Under the pieces are notes generated by a model. That model searched no databases. It saw only the letters and a list, made by a program, of their open reading frames with translations, and was not told where the DNA came from. Below, one piece after another: positions 53,422 through 62,762 of a stretch of DNA of 64,000 bases (positions within the stretch are counted from its first letter, which is position 1; each line of letters begins with the position of its first letter). The DNA is from Paenibacillus harenae DSM 16969 (GTDB taxonomy: Bacteria > Bacillota > Bacilli > Paenibacillales > Paenibacillaceae): the NCBI RefSeq assembly GCF_000422465.1, contig NZ_KE383844.1, positions 186,001-250,000 of the forward strand. The letters are read 5' to 3'. Both the position numbers and the translations under genes were made by a program.

Positions 53422-54813
53422 TTATTCCCCGCCCATAAATACGTAGCGGCCGATAATGAGCACCGCAAGAATCCACATGAGCCAGTGCACGTTGTACTTT
53501 TGTTTGCCTTTGCCCGATACGTTCGCAACCGTTGCAAGCACGACGTACGATACGATACCGAATGAGATGCCGTTCGCAATGCTGTACGTGAACGGCATAA
53601 GCGCCAGCGTGAAAAACGCCGGGATCGCGTACACCATATCCGAGAAGTCGATTTCCTTCACCGATTGCATCATCAATACACCGACGATGATCAGAGCGGC
53701 GGCCGTCGCCGCGCCCGGCACAAGTGCAACGATCGGGGACAGGAAGATAGCGAGAAGGAAGCAGATTCCGGTCGTCACGGCCGTCAAGCCCGTACGTCCT
53801 CCCTGCGCGATACCCGCGGAGCTCTCCACGTAAGCGGTAACCGTGCTCGTGCCGAGAATCGCGCCGCCGCCGACGCCGATCGCATCGACGAACATCGCTT
53901 TACCGATGCGTTTCTTGCCTTCCTCCGGATTTTTCATAATGCCGGCGCGGTTAGCCGTACCGACAAGCGTTCCAAAGGTATCGAACAGCTCAACGAAGGT
54001 GAACGTCAGGATGACCGTAACCAGACCAACCTCCATCACGCCCGCAAAGTCGAAGTGCCAGAAGTTCATCGTCGAGAAGTCAGGAACCCAGGTCTGATCC
54101 TTGAACGCGGCCGCTGCGTCGACTTGGCCCGTAAGCAAGCCGATAACCGTCGTGCCCAGAATACCGAACAAAATCGCGCCCGGAATGCGAAGCACCATCA
54201 AAATGCCGATCAGCAGCAAAGCGGCTACCGTAAGAATAACTGTGCCGTCATGGAAGCTTCCGAGCTGAATAACCGTTTCCGGGCCGCTTACCGGTGTGAA
54301 GGCGCCCGCTTTAATGTCCGTGAAGCTCGATACGGCAATCGTCATCAGACCGCTGTTTTTCAATCCGATAATCGTAATAAACAAGCCGATTCCGACGGTG
54401 ATCGAGTGCTTCAAGCTGTCCGGCACTGCCGTAATGAGCATTTGGCGCACCTGCGTCACGGTCAAAATAATAAAGATAATACCCGAAATAAAAACAGCCG
54501 TTAAACCCATCGCAGGACTGATTGGCGTATCCGTCGCCGCCGAAGCGATAATGACCGACGCGAAATACGCATTGAGACCCATGCCCGGCGCAAGCGCTAC
54601 AGGAAAGTTGACGAATATTCCCATGGCGATCGAGAAAATGCCCGCGGCAAGCGCCGTAGCGAGGAATACCGCCGTCCAGTCAAGGCCGGTCGGGGTAAGT
54701 ATGATGGGATTGACGGCCAATATGTAAGCCATCGTCATGAAAGTCGTCAGCCCCGCCATAATCTCTGTCCTGACATTTGTTCCGTGTTCCTTTAAGCGAA
54801 AGAAACGTTCCAT
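53422..54813 (-). CDS. guanine/hypoxanthine permease, NCS2 family (PbuG-like)
   Basis: The 463-aa integral membrane protein has about twelve membrane segments with the NCS2 motifs: MAGLTTFMTMAYILAVNP, ALAPGMGLNAYFA, FVELFDTFGTLVGTAN, ILGTSTVTAYVESSAGI and GRTGLTAVTTG. It takes up hypoxanthine, guanine or adenine. The start is the ATG of MERFFRLKEHG; the upstream in-frame codons sit in the leader. A guanine riboswitch and PurR-box precede it, matching PbuG control in Bacillus. Confidence 0.92.
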   Translation of the reverse strand: MERFFRLKEHGTNVRTEIMAGLTTFMTMAYILAVNPIILTPTGLDWTAVFLATALAAGIFSIAMGIFVNFPVALAPGMGLNAYFASVIIASAATDTPISPAMGLTAVFISGIIFIILTVTQVRQMLITAVPDSLKHSITVGIGLFITIIGLKNSGLMTIAVSSFTDIKAGAFTPVSGPETVIQLGSFHDGTVILTVAALLLIGILMVLRIPGAILFGILGTTVIGLLTGQVDAAAAFKDQTWVPDFSTMNFWHFDFAGVMEVGLVTVILTFTFVELFDTFGTLVGTANRAGIMKNPEEGKKRIGKAMFVDAIGVGGGAILGTSTVTAYVESSAGIAQGGRTGLTAVTTGICFLLAIFLSPIVALVPGAATAAALIIVGVLMMQSVKEIDFSDMVYAIPAFFTLALMPFTYSIANGISFGIVSYVVLATVANVSGKGKQKYNVHWLMWILAVLIIGRYVFMGGE

Positions 54814-54845
54814 TTTGAATGCAAACCTCCCAAAAATGTGTTGGA

Positions 54846-55015
54846 ACAAACAAGAAGCCTAGAAAAAAATGCAAACATCGCATTTCTCCTAGGCTCTGCA
54901 AAAAGGGGAAAAGTATACCTGCCGGACCGCAGCAGGCTTTTCCGCCATTTTCGTAGCCAGGTCATTTACGGTGACCGAGTAGAGACTCTCAAGCCGATTC
55001 TTGAGATTATACGAA
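54846..55015 (-). promoter_or_regulatory. guanine riboswitch with terminator
   Basis: The aptamer (minus strand, 55015-54950) has TTCGTATAATCTC, the core GTCTCTACTC with GGTCACCG/ATGACC, and GGCTACGAAA. The base before TACG is C, so guanine-type. A terminator follows (54896-54846): AGCCTAG...CTAGGCT around AAATGC/GCATTT, then T-rich TTCTTGTTTGTT. The arrangement fits an off-switch before the permease gene. Confidence 0.9.
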
Positions 55016-55045
55016 AAAATATGCCGTTGTTGTTTTCCGTTTTCA

Positions 55046-55092
55046 ATTTTAAGGAGTGAACAACCGTTTTGTCAATAACTTTTACGAACGTT
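55046..55092 (-). promoter_or_regulatory. promoter and PurR-box-like site of the permease gene
   Basis: On the minus strand TTGACA (55075-55070) and TAAAAT (55051-55046) are 18 bp apart. Just upstream, ACGAACGTT (plus sense, 55084-55092, with TTTT before it) matches the PurBox core. Transcription would start immediately before the aptamer. Confidence 0.6.
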
Positions 55093-55235
55093 GTTGGCAA
55101 TAAATGCCTTTAACATTCGGATTTATTTTCTCGGCATGACGGATCGGTACATCAGAAGCATGAAAGTATGACGCCGATCAGCATAATAATGAGTCCAAGA
55201 CAGCATTTTATTCCAGCATGAGCGGAACGAACCCG

Positions 55236-55297
55236 TTGACAACAAATGTAAATGGGATTATTATATAACCATTGGTTAGTAACCAATGGTTATATAA
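55236..55297 (+). promoter_or_regulatory. promoter with 37-bp perfect palindromic operator
   Basis: TTGACA (55236-55241) and TATTAT (55259-55264) are 17 bp apart. A perfect inverted repeat with 18-bp arms, TTATATAACCATTGGTTA and its complement about a single G (55261-55297), covers the -10 box and start site, as expected for autorepression by the TetR protein encoded next. Confidence 0.85.
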
Positions 55298-55320
55298 ACT
55301 CGGATGAAGGAGGAAAACCC

Positions 55321-55959
55321 ATCGCATCCAAGAAAGAACTACGCTCAGAAGAAACGAAACGATCAATCGTCGCCGCGGCTAATAAGCTTTTCGCCGAGCG
55401 GGGCTATGACGCCGTAACGATTAGGGAAATCGCGAAAGAGGCCGGCTGCTCCCATACAACGATATATATTTATTATCAGGACAAAGAAGCGTTGCTTCAC
55501 GCTCTGTCCATGCAGCCGCTTGAGCATTTAAAGTCTTCGCTTGATGCAGTGTCCGTGGACGAGACATTGCTTCCGGCAGATAAGCTGCGTATGCTGAACG
55601 GGCTGTTTATCCGGTTTTGCCTGGAGAACCGCAGCATGTATACGATATTTTTCGAAGTGAAATCGGGGCGGGTCGATATACCGGAGCCCGATCTAGCCAT
55701 TAACCGGCTTCGGAATCAGATGTTCAACATTATCCTGAAACTGCTTCAAAACAGTCTCGAAATACCGGAAGATGAGCAGCTGCTCGCATTTTCGCGCATT
55801 TATTTTTATATGCTCCGAGGTATCGTCGGCACGTATACCCTGTCGGAGGAGTCCGTCGACGCTATCATGGACCGTCTCTCGCCCACATTCGAAGATGCAT
55901 TCGAGGCGCTGCTGTATGGTTTTACAAAACAAATAGATGAAAGAGGTGCTGCCAAGTGA
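55321..55959 (+). CDS. TetR-family regulator, apparent ATC start
   Basis: The 212-aa regulator has a TetR helix-turn-helix (KRSIVAAANKLFAERGYDAVTIREIAKEAGCSHTTIYIYYQDKEALL) near the N-terminus and an all-helical ligand domain. The start is read as ATC (55321), 6-7 nt after AAGGAGG; the next residues ASKKELRSEETK are typical of a TetR N-terminus. No ATG, GTG or TTG in frame follows before the domain, and the only in-frame upstream ATG (55252) lies inside the promoter. It probably represses itself and the downstream membrane genes. Confidence 0.8.
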   Translation: MASKKELRSEETKRSIVAAANKLFAERGYDAVTIREIAKEAGCSHTTIYIYYQDKEALLHALSMQPLEHLKSSLDAVSVDETLLPADKLRMLNGLFIRFCLENRSMYTIFFEVKSGRVDIPEPDLAINRLRNQMFNIILKLLQNSLEIPEDEQLLAFSRIYFYMLRGIVGTYTLSEESVDAIMDRLSPTFEDAFEALLYGFTKQIDERGAAK

Positions 55960-56039
55960 CTTTTTTGTTGTTTATCTTTTTGTTTACTGTCGTTTGCGGC
56001 TGGCTTGATGCCCGGATTTTTGGAAAGGAGGCAAAATAG
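55956..56039 (+). CDS. 27-residue membrane peptide
   Basis: GTG start overlapping the TetR stop codon (GTGA), GAGGTG 7 nt upstream. The peptide MTFLLFIFLFTVVCGWLD then ARIFGKEAK is one membrane segment with a short charged tail. It ends 1 nt before the next gene's ATG, so the three genes are one translationally coupled unit. No family is known to me; it may be a subunit of the following membrane protein. Confidence 0.55.
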   Translation: MTFLLFIFLFTVVCGWLDARIFGKEAK

Positions 56040-56648
56040 ATGTTTGCAGGACATTTCGGACTGGCTGCTGCCGTAAAAGCGGTGGAGCCCAAGGTGCCCT
56101 TATGGGCTTTGATGGTCAGCACGCAGCTGCTTGACATCGCATTCGTACCGCTGCTGCTCACAGGCGTGGAAACATTGGAGCCCATCGGAGACGGAGGTTA
56201 TGGAGCAAATATTATCCATGCGGACTACACGCATTCGCTTGTCGGTGCGTTACTGCTTTCCCTCATTGCGGGCTTTATTGCATGGCGTGTATGGGATAGA
56301 AGGAGCGCCGTTGTAATCGGCTCGCTTTCCTTCAGCCATTGGCTGCTTGATTTGGTTGTGCATCGCAGCGATATGCCTATATTGCCGGGCAATTACGGGG
56401 ATTTCCCGTTACTTGGACTAAGGCTTTGGGAGCTTCCGGCAGTAAGTGCGGCTGCAGAAATCGTGCTCGTATTATGCGGAGCGGTCCTATATTTTATCGC
56501 TGTCATGAAGAGATCCCGCGGTCAAGCGAGTCCTTCGAATAGGGTTAATCCCGGAGTTTCGAGTCTGAAACAAGCTTATTTGGCAGGAACACTGATGTCC
56601 GTCCTGTTGGTCTTATCGTTCGTCAGCGACTACTTTGGAATAGGTTGA
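56040..56648 (+). CDS. multi-pass membrane protein of unknown function
   Basis: The 202-aa protein has about five membrane segments. Conserved-looking polar residues lie near or in them: HFGLAAAVKA, STQLLDIAFVPLLL, HADYTHSLVGALL, FSHWLLDLVVHRSDMP and LGLRLWELP. The His/Asp pattern recalls YdjM-like membrane-bound metal-dependent hydrolases, but I am not sure of that. AAGGAGG precedes the ATG. It is third in the TetR operon. Confidence 0.65.
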   Translation: MFAGHFGLAAAVKAVEPKVPLWALMVSTQLLDIAFVPLLLTGVETLEPIGDGGYGANIIHADYTHSLVGALLLSLIAGFIAWRVWDRRSAVVIGSLSFSHWLLDLVVHRSDMPILPGNYGDFPLLGLRLWELPAVSAAAEIVLVLCGAVLYFIAVMKRSRGQASPSNRVNPGVSSLKQAYLAGTLMSVLLVLSFVSDYFGIG

Positions 56649-56683
56649 GCAGTACTTCAGCTGCGGCTGTCTGAGCATACGAT

Positions 56684-56733
56684 AAAAAACGCCTTCCCGG
56701 AGCCGGTTAATCGGCTATGGAAAGGCGTTTTTT
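56684..56733. terminator. bidirectional terminator
   Basis: AAAAAACGCCTT pairs with AAGGCGTTTTTT around an inner AGCCG/CGGCT stem. T-runs on both strands serve the TetR operon (plus) and guaA (minus). Confidence 0.85.
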
Positions 56734-56759
56734 TATTTTTTTATACGGATAGCAGAAGC

Positions 56760-58298
56760 TTACTCCCACTCGATCGTTGCAGGCGGCTTCGATGTTACGT
56801 CGTAGACGATGCGGTTCACGTTGTCGACCTCGTTAACAATACGGACGGAAATTTTCTCGAGCACATCCCAAGGGATGCGCGCCCAGTCCGCTGTCATGCC
56901 ATCGATCGATGTGACTGCGCGGATGCCGACCGTATAGGAATACGTACGGGCATCGCCCATTACGCCTACGCTCTTCATGTTCGGGAGCGCGGTGAAGTAC
57001 TGCCAAATCTCCCGGTCGAGGCCGGCTTTGATAATCTCGTCGCGGAGAATCGCATCGGATTCGCGGACGATATGCAGCTTCTCCTCGGTCACTTCGCCAA
57101 GCACGCGGATCGCAAGACCCGGACCCGGGAACGGCTGACGCCATACGATCGCTTCAGGAAGCCCGCACTCCTCGCCTACTTTACGAACCTCGTCCTTGAA
57201 CAGCGCTTTAAGAGGCTCAACCAGCTTGAACTTGATGTCCTCCGGCAAACCGCCGACATTGTGGTGGGATTTGATTGTTTGCGCCGTAGCCGTGCCGCTC
57301 TCGACGATGTCGGTATAGAGCGTACCCTGTGCCAGGAATTCGAAATCGTCCAATTTGCTGGACTCTTCCTGGAACGAGTAGATAAACTCGTTACCGATGA
57401 TTTTACGTTTTTGCTCCGGATCGTCGACGCCCGCCAGCTTACTCATGAAACGTTCCTGCGCGTCGATCTTCAGCACCTTCATATCGAATTTGCCGACGAA
57501 GGTTTCCATGACGCCCTCAGCCTCGCCTTTGCGGAGCAGGCCGTGGTCGATGAACATGCAGGTCAGCTGATCGCCGATCGCCTTGTGCAGCAGAATCGCT
57601 ACGACGGACGAATCTACGCCGCCGGAAAGCGCGCAAAGCACTTTTTTATCGCCGACTTCAGCGCGAATTTCTTGAATCGTATCTTCAATGAACGACTCCA
57701 TCGTCCAGTTGCCGTCGCAATCGCAGACGTTGTACAGGAAGTTGCGGATCATTTCGTTTCCGAACTCGGAATGGCGAACCTCCGGATGGAACTGCACCGC
57801 ATAGAAGTGACGGTCCGGGTGGCTCATGGCCGCAACCGGCGCATGCTCCGTGCTCGCATCGATCCGGAATCCCTCGGGAAGCTCGACGACATGGTCGCCA
57901 TGGCTCATCCATACCGTCTGAACCTTGTCCAATCCGAAACCGATACGCGTTCCGTCCTGAAATTCAACCTCCGCTTTGCCGTACTCGCGCTTGCCTGCGC
58001 GTTCGACTTTGCCCTTCAGCTGATGGGACATCATTTGCATGCCGTAGCAAATTCCGAAGATCGGGACGTTCAGATCATAGATCGCCGGATCTACAAGCGG
58101 TGAATTTTCTTCGTAAACGCTAGCCGGTCCTCCCGAGAATACGATACCCTTCGGCTGTAATTCGCGGATCCGTTCCACCGACGTGTTGTAAGGCAGCAGC
58201 TCGCTGTATACGCCCAAATCGCGGATACGGCGCGCTATCAGTTGATTGTATTGTCCTCCGAAATCGAGAACAACGATGATTTCATTTTGCTTCGTCAT
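56760..58298 (-). CDS. guaA: GMP synthase (glutamine-hydrolysing)
   Basis: The 512-aa enzyme has a glutaminase domain (FSGGPASVYEE, GICYGMQMM with the nucleophile Cys, AVQFHPEVRHSEFG) and an ATP-pyrophosphatase domain (ALSGGVDSSVVAILL) followed by the dimerisation domain (RQPFPGPGLAIRVLG; ending RIVYDVTSKPPATIEWE). It makes GMP from XMP. GAGGGAGG precedes the ATG. It stands alone with no aptamer seen upstream. Confidence 0.96.
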   Translation of the reverse strand: MTKQNEIIVVLDFGGQYNQLIARRIRDLGVYSELLPYNTSVERIRELQPKGIVFSGGPASVYEENSPLVDPAIYDLNVPIFGICYGMQMMSHQLKGKVERAGKREYGKAEVEFQDGTRIGFGLDKVQTVWMSHGDHVVELPEGFRIDASTEHAPVAAMSHPDRHFYAVQFHPEVRHSEFGNEMIRNFLYNVCDCDGNWTMESFIEDTIQEIRAEVGDKKVLCALSGGVDSSVVAILLHKAIGDQLTCMFIDHGLLRKGEAEGVMETFVGKFDMKVLKIDAQERFMSKLAGVDDPEQKRKIIGNEFIYSFQEESSKLDDFEFLAQGTLYTDIVESGTATAQTIKSHHNVGGLPEDIKFKLVEPLKALFKDEVRKVGEECGLPEAIVWRQPFPGPGLAIRVLGEVTEEKLHIVRESDAILRDEIIKAGLDREIWQYFTALPNMKSVGVMGDARTYSYTVGIRAVTSIDGMTADWARIPWDVLEKISVRIVNEVDNVNRIVYDVTSKPPATIEWE

Positions 58299-58500
58299 GA
58301 CCGAGCCTCCCTCAATAGATGTAGTAATTATATATAAGGCGCTTTGGACGAGTCAAGGCGGATAAGCTGGCGATTCGTCAGTCAGGCGCAAGTGAACGGG
58401 AATGGTTGGAAAATAAGCAAAAACCGCATAGAGAAATGATGGCCCGATGATGACCCGATATGAGCCGGCCTGCTCTTAAAGGGAACGTTAGGCGGCGCTA

Positions 58501-58585
58501 AAGTGAAATTTTTCCTGTGGCGAAGCGCTATAGCGGAGTTCTTCCTATGGCGTAACGCTATAGTGGAATTCATCCTGTATAGCAT
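58501..58585. repeat. three tandem copies of a 30-bp repeat
   Basis: Units start exactly at 58501, 58531 and 58561: (A/G)GTGAAATTTTTCCTGTGGC, GCGGAGTTCTTCCTATGGC and GTGGAATTCATCCTGTATAG, each preceded by CGCTATA. The third copy contains the 16-mer TGGAATTCATCCTGTA shared with the repeat at 53.28 kb (opposite strand). Confidence 0.85.
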
Positions 58586-58824
58586 GAGAAAGAGGCGGGG
58601 ATGCGAGTTTATGATGGATTTGATCCAACATGATCAGCCACAAATGTCTCTTTCCTTCCTTAAAGATCCCATTCTCCTGGATAGAATCCAATATAGAGGG
58701 CGGTTAGTCGTTCAATTGATCCGAGTTACTGCAAAGTTCCAGTAAAGCCGTGCTTCTAGGTGGATTCTCTTTAGCCCCCTAATTCCATTTGAGTCCTAAT
58801 TCCATTAGAGTCCTAATTAGTTGA

Positions 58825-58859
58825 AAGAAGCAGAGCGCCGCGGCACTCTGCTTCTTTCT
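58825..58859. terminator. strong hairpin, terminator-like
   Basis: AAAGAAGCAGAG pairs with CTCTGCTTCTTT around CGCCGCGGCA. The T-rich sequence CTTTCTTTG follows on the plus strand. No clear gene precedes it. Confidence 0.5.
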
Positions 58860-59068
58860 TTGAAGTACTGGCCGCAGCCAATCGGAGGATTTCATTCCAA
58901 TAAGCTCGGATGTGTTTCCACCGATTAACTGGGGTCCTGCCGACCAAATGCCGTAAACCCATGCTTTGACATTAATTACGCATGCTCCATTTGCCATGCC
59001 GAGACAAATGCAAAATAACAATGGAGCCTGCGGCCGGCCATTAAGTTTCCGTCAACACAGCAATATCC

Positions 59069-61975
59069 TCAGTGATTGTCATATTCGATGCTCACATAAA
59101 CGAAAACTTTCTTATCCGGACTATAATCATCGCCGGTACGTCCCTTAACCCTCCACTCCGCTCTGTAACCTCCGGGCACCTCGGTAGCACCGTACTCGGT
59201 ACCATCCGGGAGTTTCGTCGTACCTTCCGGCAATCGGTTACCCTCTCCCACGGTCTCCAGACTAAGGTCATAATCTTCCCCTTCCGGGGAAACCATGGAG
59301 ACCTTAACGAATCCATGGAAACCTTCAGGCGGGCTCCAAGATCCGCTCAACTCTTGTCCTGAGGTGGAAATGTACCCGTAATATAACGAATACACATAAT
59401 TGGATCCGCCGGCTTGATAAGTTTTGGAATCGGATAGCTGGAGTTGGTTCGGATCAACCCGATCAACCTGATACAATGAACCGCCGTCAATCCGGTACCA
59501 TAAACTATCCCGGTGTTGCAACTCTCCCGGGCCGCTGAAGGAATACAAGAGTTTGCCCTCTTGGGCGGAATAAAGATAGGTTGTGTCTTTAAACGTATAC
59601 GCCACCGTGCCGTCCGGTCCCAACTGCTTGATGGAGAGAGGCACGCCAGTCAACTGCCACCATTTAGGGGCTGTATAAACTTGTTTTGTCTCGCCTTCCG
59701 GCGACCGGACTTTCAAGGTCCAACGCTCTATTTCCTTGTTGTATTCCTTATAGGCAATCCATCCGTTATTGATCTGGTACGATGTTCTCGGGTCGGTCAA
59801 ATAAGAATCCGCATGATCGATAGGGTTCAAGGCTATCTTGGTAACCTGGCCATCGGCGCTGCGAACTTGGAGTGACCACTTAGAATAACCTCCATTCTCC
59901 GTGTATGCGTTGTAGAGTATGTTTTTTCCGTCCGTCAAAGGCCCGTTGTAAGTATTAGGGTATTCGGACGAAGGCGGATTAAACGTCGTGAACGTATCGT
60001 CGGGAAGGTGGCGGCGAATGCCGTTAATAAACTCATAAACTACCGTTCCGTCAGCCGACAGATCAAATGAATTCCTATTTTTAAAACTCGAATTTAGCAA
60101 AGATCGGGACTCACTCGTCTTTACATTCACAACGTTGTGGCCAAATACCGCGAAATTCCCTTTTACTTCGTACGGTCTCGCCGTGTCCAATGTGTCCCAA
60201 CTATTTTGAACCGCGCCGTCCTCCCAATAATGAGTCCCAGTGCCGGATATGGAATACACAACGCCGTCAGCGGATAACTTCGCAGTACTAATGGTACGAT
60301 TAGACCCGTTGGCATCGTAAACTTTTACTTGGCTTTTATCAGTTCGGTTGTACATCCAGAGCGATTTATCGCCGGTCTCTTTCCAAATAATACGACTTTG
60401 GTCAAAGTCGAGAATGGTTCCGTTTAACCGGTAAAGCAGCGTTTCTGCTTCCGGTACCGGATTATTTGCGGCAGTAGACGCCGACTCTTCTTTTTTCACA
60501 CTTTGGTTTCCATCGGCATCGACGGCGACCAGTGAAAAGAAGTAGGACGAATCTGAAGACAATCCATTCACTTCATAGCTGTTCACGTCACTGTTCAAGG
60601 TAGCCAGCAGCGTGTTGTCTTGGTATACCAAGTACTTGTCTATCCCCGTTTCATCCGTGGCATGCTGCCAATTCAGCTGTACGCTGTTGTAGGTCACATC
60701 GGTAACCGTCAGTACGTCGTACTCAAGCCAATGTGGCGCTTCAGGATTCGCAATTTGTACGGGAGTATAACGGTTTATTGTTGATCCATCGCCGAGTTGG
60801 CCTAACGAGTTATTCCCCCATGCCCAAACGGTTCCATCGCTTTTCACCGCCAAACTATGCGAACCATCAATCGTCGCGATAGCGGACACCGAATCGAGCT
60901 CGGATACTTGAACGGGGGAAGAACTGCTGGTCGCGCTTCCTTCGCCCAGTTCACCAGAATTATTATGGCCCCACGTCCAGACGGTTCCATCGCTTTTAAG
61001 CGCCAAAGTATGCGAAGAACCCGCAGCGATGGCGGACACCGATCCGAGTTTGGTTACTTGAACGGGAGTATAACGGGTTGTTGTGCTTCCATCGCCCAGT
61101 TGGCCAGAACTATTCGATCCCCACGCCAAGACGGTTCCGTTGCTGTTGAGTGCCAAAGTATGCGAATAACCCGCCGCAATGGCGGATACCGAATCGAGAC
61201 CCTGTACTTGAACAGGAGTATTACGGTAGGTGGTTGTGTAGGGTCCATCGTTGAAGGTCAAGCCGCCGGGCACCCCTTGTTGGCCTGAGTCATTGTTACC
61301 CCACGTCCAGACGGTTCCATCGCTTTTAAGCGCCAAACTATGGAGAAAACCCGCTGCAACGTCGACCACCGAACCGAGACCCTTTACTTGCACGGGGGAA
61401 GAACTTCCGTTCATGCTTCCTTCGCCCACTACAGCATCGTGGATATTCCACCTCCCATCGCCCAGTAAACCGTGGATATTCCACCCCCACGCCCATACCG
61501 TTCCATCGCTTTTTACCGCCAAATTATGATAATGCCCTGAAGCAATGGCGACCACGGAGCTTAGAGTGGTTACCTGAACGGGAATATTACGGTAGGCCAC
61601 GCTTGAATCACCCAGTTGACCATTCCAATTCCCTCCCCACGCCCAGACAGTTCCGTCACTTTTGAGTGCCATACTAAACCTACTACCCGCAGAGATTTCG
61701 ACAACCGAATCGAGACCCTGCACTTGAACGGGAGTATAACGGTCTATCGTAGTTCCATCGCCCAGTTGGCCATATTCATTGTTTCCCCACGCCCATACCG
61801 TTCCGTCCTGTTTTAGATCGAGAGTATGATCCGATCCTCCTGCAACCATCGTTACGCCCGAATTCAAACTCTCTGCTGCCACCGCGGAACCGGCTTCAGC
61901 GGCTGCTGCCTGTATGGGGACAAGCAGCGTCAGCAACAGAAAGGCACAAACTAAATGCATAAACCGTCGTTTCAT
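59069..61975 (-). CDS. secreted protein with RCC1 propeller and FN3 domains
   Basis: The 968-aa protein has a signal peptide (LVCAFLLLTLLVPIQAAAA), then about seven RCC1-type repeats (residues about 40-420) with the recurring LKSDGTVWAWGNN, GQLGDGS and TPVQV motifs, a fibronectin type III domain (about 425-515; NSVQLNWQHATD, LVAVDADG), and a long C-terminal half (about 520-968) with YWEDG, LSADGTV-like repeats and a final beta domain. RCC1 propellers on secreted Paenibacillus proteins are of unknown function, possibly carbohydrate or matrix binding. GGGAGTG precedes the ATG. Single gene. Confidence 0.88.
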   Translation of the reverse strand: MKRRFMHLVCAFLLLTLLVPIQAAAAEAGSAVAAESLNSGVTMVAGGSDHTLDLKQDGTVWAWGNNEYGQLGDGTTIDRYTPVQVQGLDSVVEISAGSRFSMALKSDGTVWAWGGNWNGQLGDSSVAYRNIPVQVTTLSSVVAIASGHYHNLAVKSDGTVWAWGWNIHGLLGDGRWNIHDAVVGEGSMNGSSSPVQVKGLGSVVDVAAGFLHSLALKSDGTVWTWGNNDSGQQGVPGGLTFNDGPYTTTYRNTPVQVQGLDSVSAIAAGYSHTLALNSNGTVLAWGSNSSGQLGDGSTTTRYTPVQVTKLGSVSAIAAGSSHTLALKSDGTVWTWGHNNSGELGEGSATSSSSPVQVSELDSVSAIATIDGSHSLAVKSDGTVWAWGNNSLGQLGDGSTINRYTPVQIANPEAPHWLEYDVLTVTDVTYNSVQLNWQHATDETGIDKYLVYQDNTLLATLNSDVNSYEVNGLSSDSSYFFSLVAVDADGNQSVKKEESASTAANNPVPEAETLLYRLNGTILDFDQSRIIWKETGDKSLWMYNRTDKSQVKVYDANGSNRTISTAKLSADGVVYSISGTGTHYWEDGAVQNSWDTLDTARPYEVKGNFAVFGHNVVNVKTSESRSLLNSSFKNRNSFDLSADGTVVYEFINGIRRHLPDDTFTTFNPPSSEYPNTYNGPLTDGKNILYNAYTENGGYSKWSLQVRSADGQVTKIALNPIDHADSYLTDPRTSYQINNGWIAYKEYNKEIERWTLKVRSPEGETKQVYTAPKWWQLTGVPLSIKQLGPDGTVAYTFKDTTYLYSAQEGKLLYSFSGPGELQHRDSLWYRIDGGSLYQVDRVDPNQLQLSDSKTYQAGGSNYVYSLYYGYISTSGQELSGSWSPPEGFHGFVKVSMVSPEGEDYDLSLETVGEGNRLPEGTTKLPDGTEYGATEVPGGYRAEWRVKGRTGDDYSPDKKVFVYVSIEYDNH

Positions 61976-62262
61976 CCATCTTCACTCCCATCTTTGATCT
62001 ACTTTAAATCTACCATATTACGGAAATCTATTGATCTACCCGTTGCACTATACAAATCTGGTGCAATTGTCATAACAGGGGGTAAAGGTAAAAGACTAAA
62101 GAACATCCCAAGCACTTTAATAATGTTCTTTTGGAACGGGAAGCCAGCACAACATCTTAGCAATCTATGAGAATTCACAAAAGGTTACACGTGGTAATAT
62201 AAAATGGTATACGTATGTAAATTCCCAAACATTAACAGGCTGATAATTCGAGGAGGTATTTC

Positions 62263-62724
62263 ATGAATCATCCGATCAGATTTCAATTGGACATGGCACG
62301 GGATTGGTGCCTCGATATCGCTGAATCGTGCCCCGTAGATCTTGCTGATGTTCAATTGAATGAGTTCAATAACACGATCCGTTGGCAGCTTGGGCATATC
62401 CTCACAGTGGCGGAGCGGATGTTGTTTCAAGTTCCTTTCCCCTCTGCGTCTCTTCCTTCAGCATTCACAAGGTGGTTCGATTCGGGATCCAAGCCAAGCG
62501 ATTGGGTGGACCAACCCCCTACTATGAACGAGCTGATTTCGCTGTTGAAAAGGCAGCAAGAACGCTTCCTTGCCATTCCACCGGAGCAATTCGACGTCCT
62601 TCTGGATCCTCCGTTCTTCGGATTCGCAAGCTATGGCGAATGTGCAGGGTTTGTCATTGTTCATGAATCCTTCCACGCAGGTAAGATGGATGAGATGTTG
62701 CGCGCAGTTAAGCAGAAATCCTGA
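62263..62724 (+). CDS. DinB-like protein (YfiT/DUF1569-type)
   Basis: The 153-aa protein has a DinB-fold four-helix bundle. His residues that usually hold a metal are at WQLGHILTVAERM and VHESFHAGKM. The family includes thiol-S-transferases and unknown proteins. GAGGAGG lies 8 nt before the ATG. Isolated gene. Confidence 0.78.
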   Translation: MNHPIRFQLDMARDWCLDIAESCPVDLADVQLNEFNNTIRWQLGHILTVAERMLFQVPFPSASLPSAFTRWFDSGSKPSDWVDQPPTMNELISLLKRQQERFLAIPPEQFDVLLDPPFFGFASYGECAGFVIVHESFHAGKMDEMLRAVKQKS

Positions 62725-62762
62725 GCAGTGAGTTTACAACGTAAGACGTATGGCCGATAACA

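Larger units (their letters stand above)
58299..59068. other. 770-bp intergenic region with repeats
   Basis: Contains a 30-bp tandem repeat (58501-58585), a strong hairpin (58825-58859), and a direct repeat of GAGTCCTAATTCCATT near 58790-58812. No ORF with a ribosome binding site was seen; an 80-codon minus-strand frame (58779-59021) spans the hairpin and lacks a site. Confidence 0.5.

Noticed and set aside
58501..58585. Short regularly spaced repeats as a CRISPR array
   Set aside because: The units abut with no unique spacers, are imperfect, and no cas gene is near.
58779..59021. 80-codon minus-strand frame before the RCC1 gene
   Set aside because: It runs through a strong hairpin and lacks a ribosome binding site; no family seen. 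A decayed gene fragment is possible.
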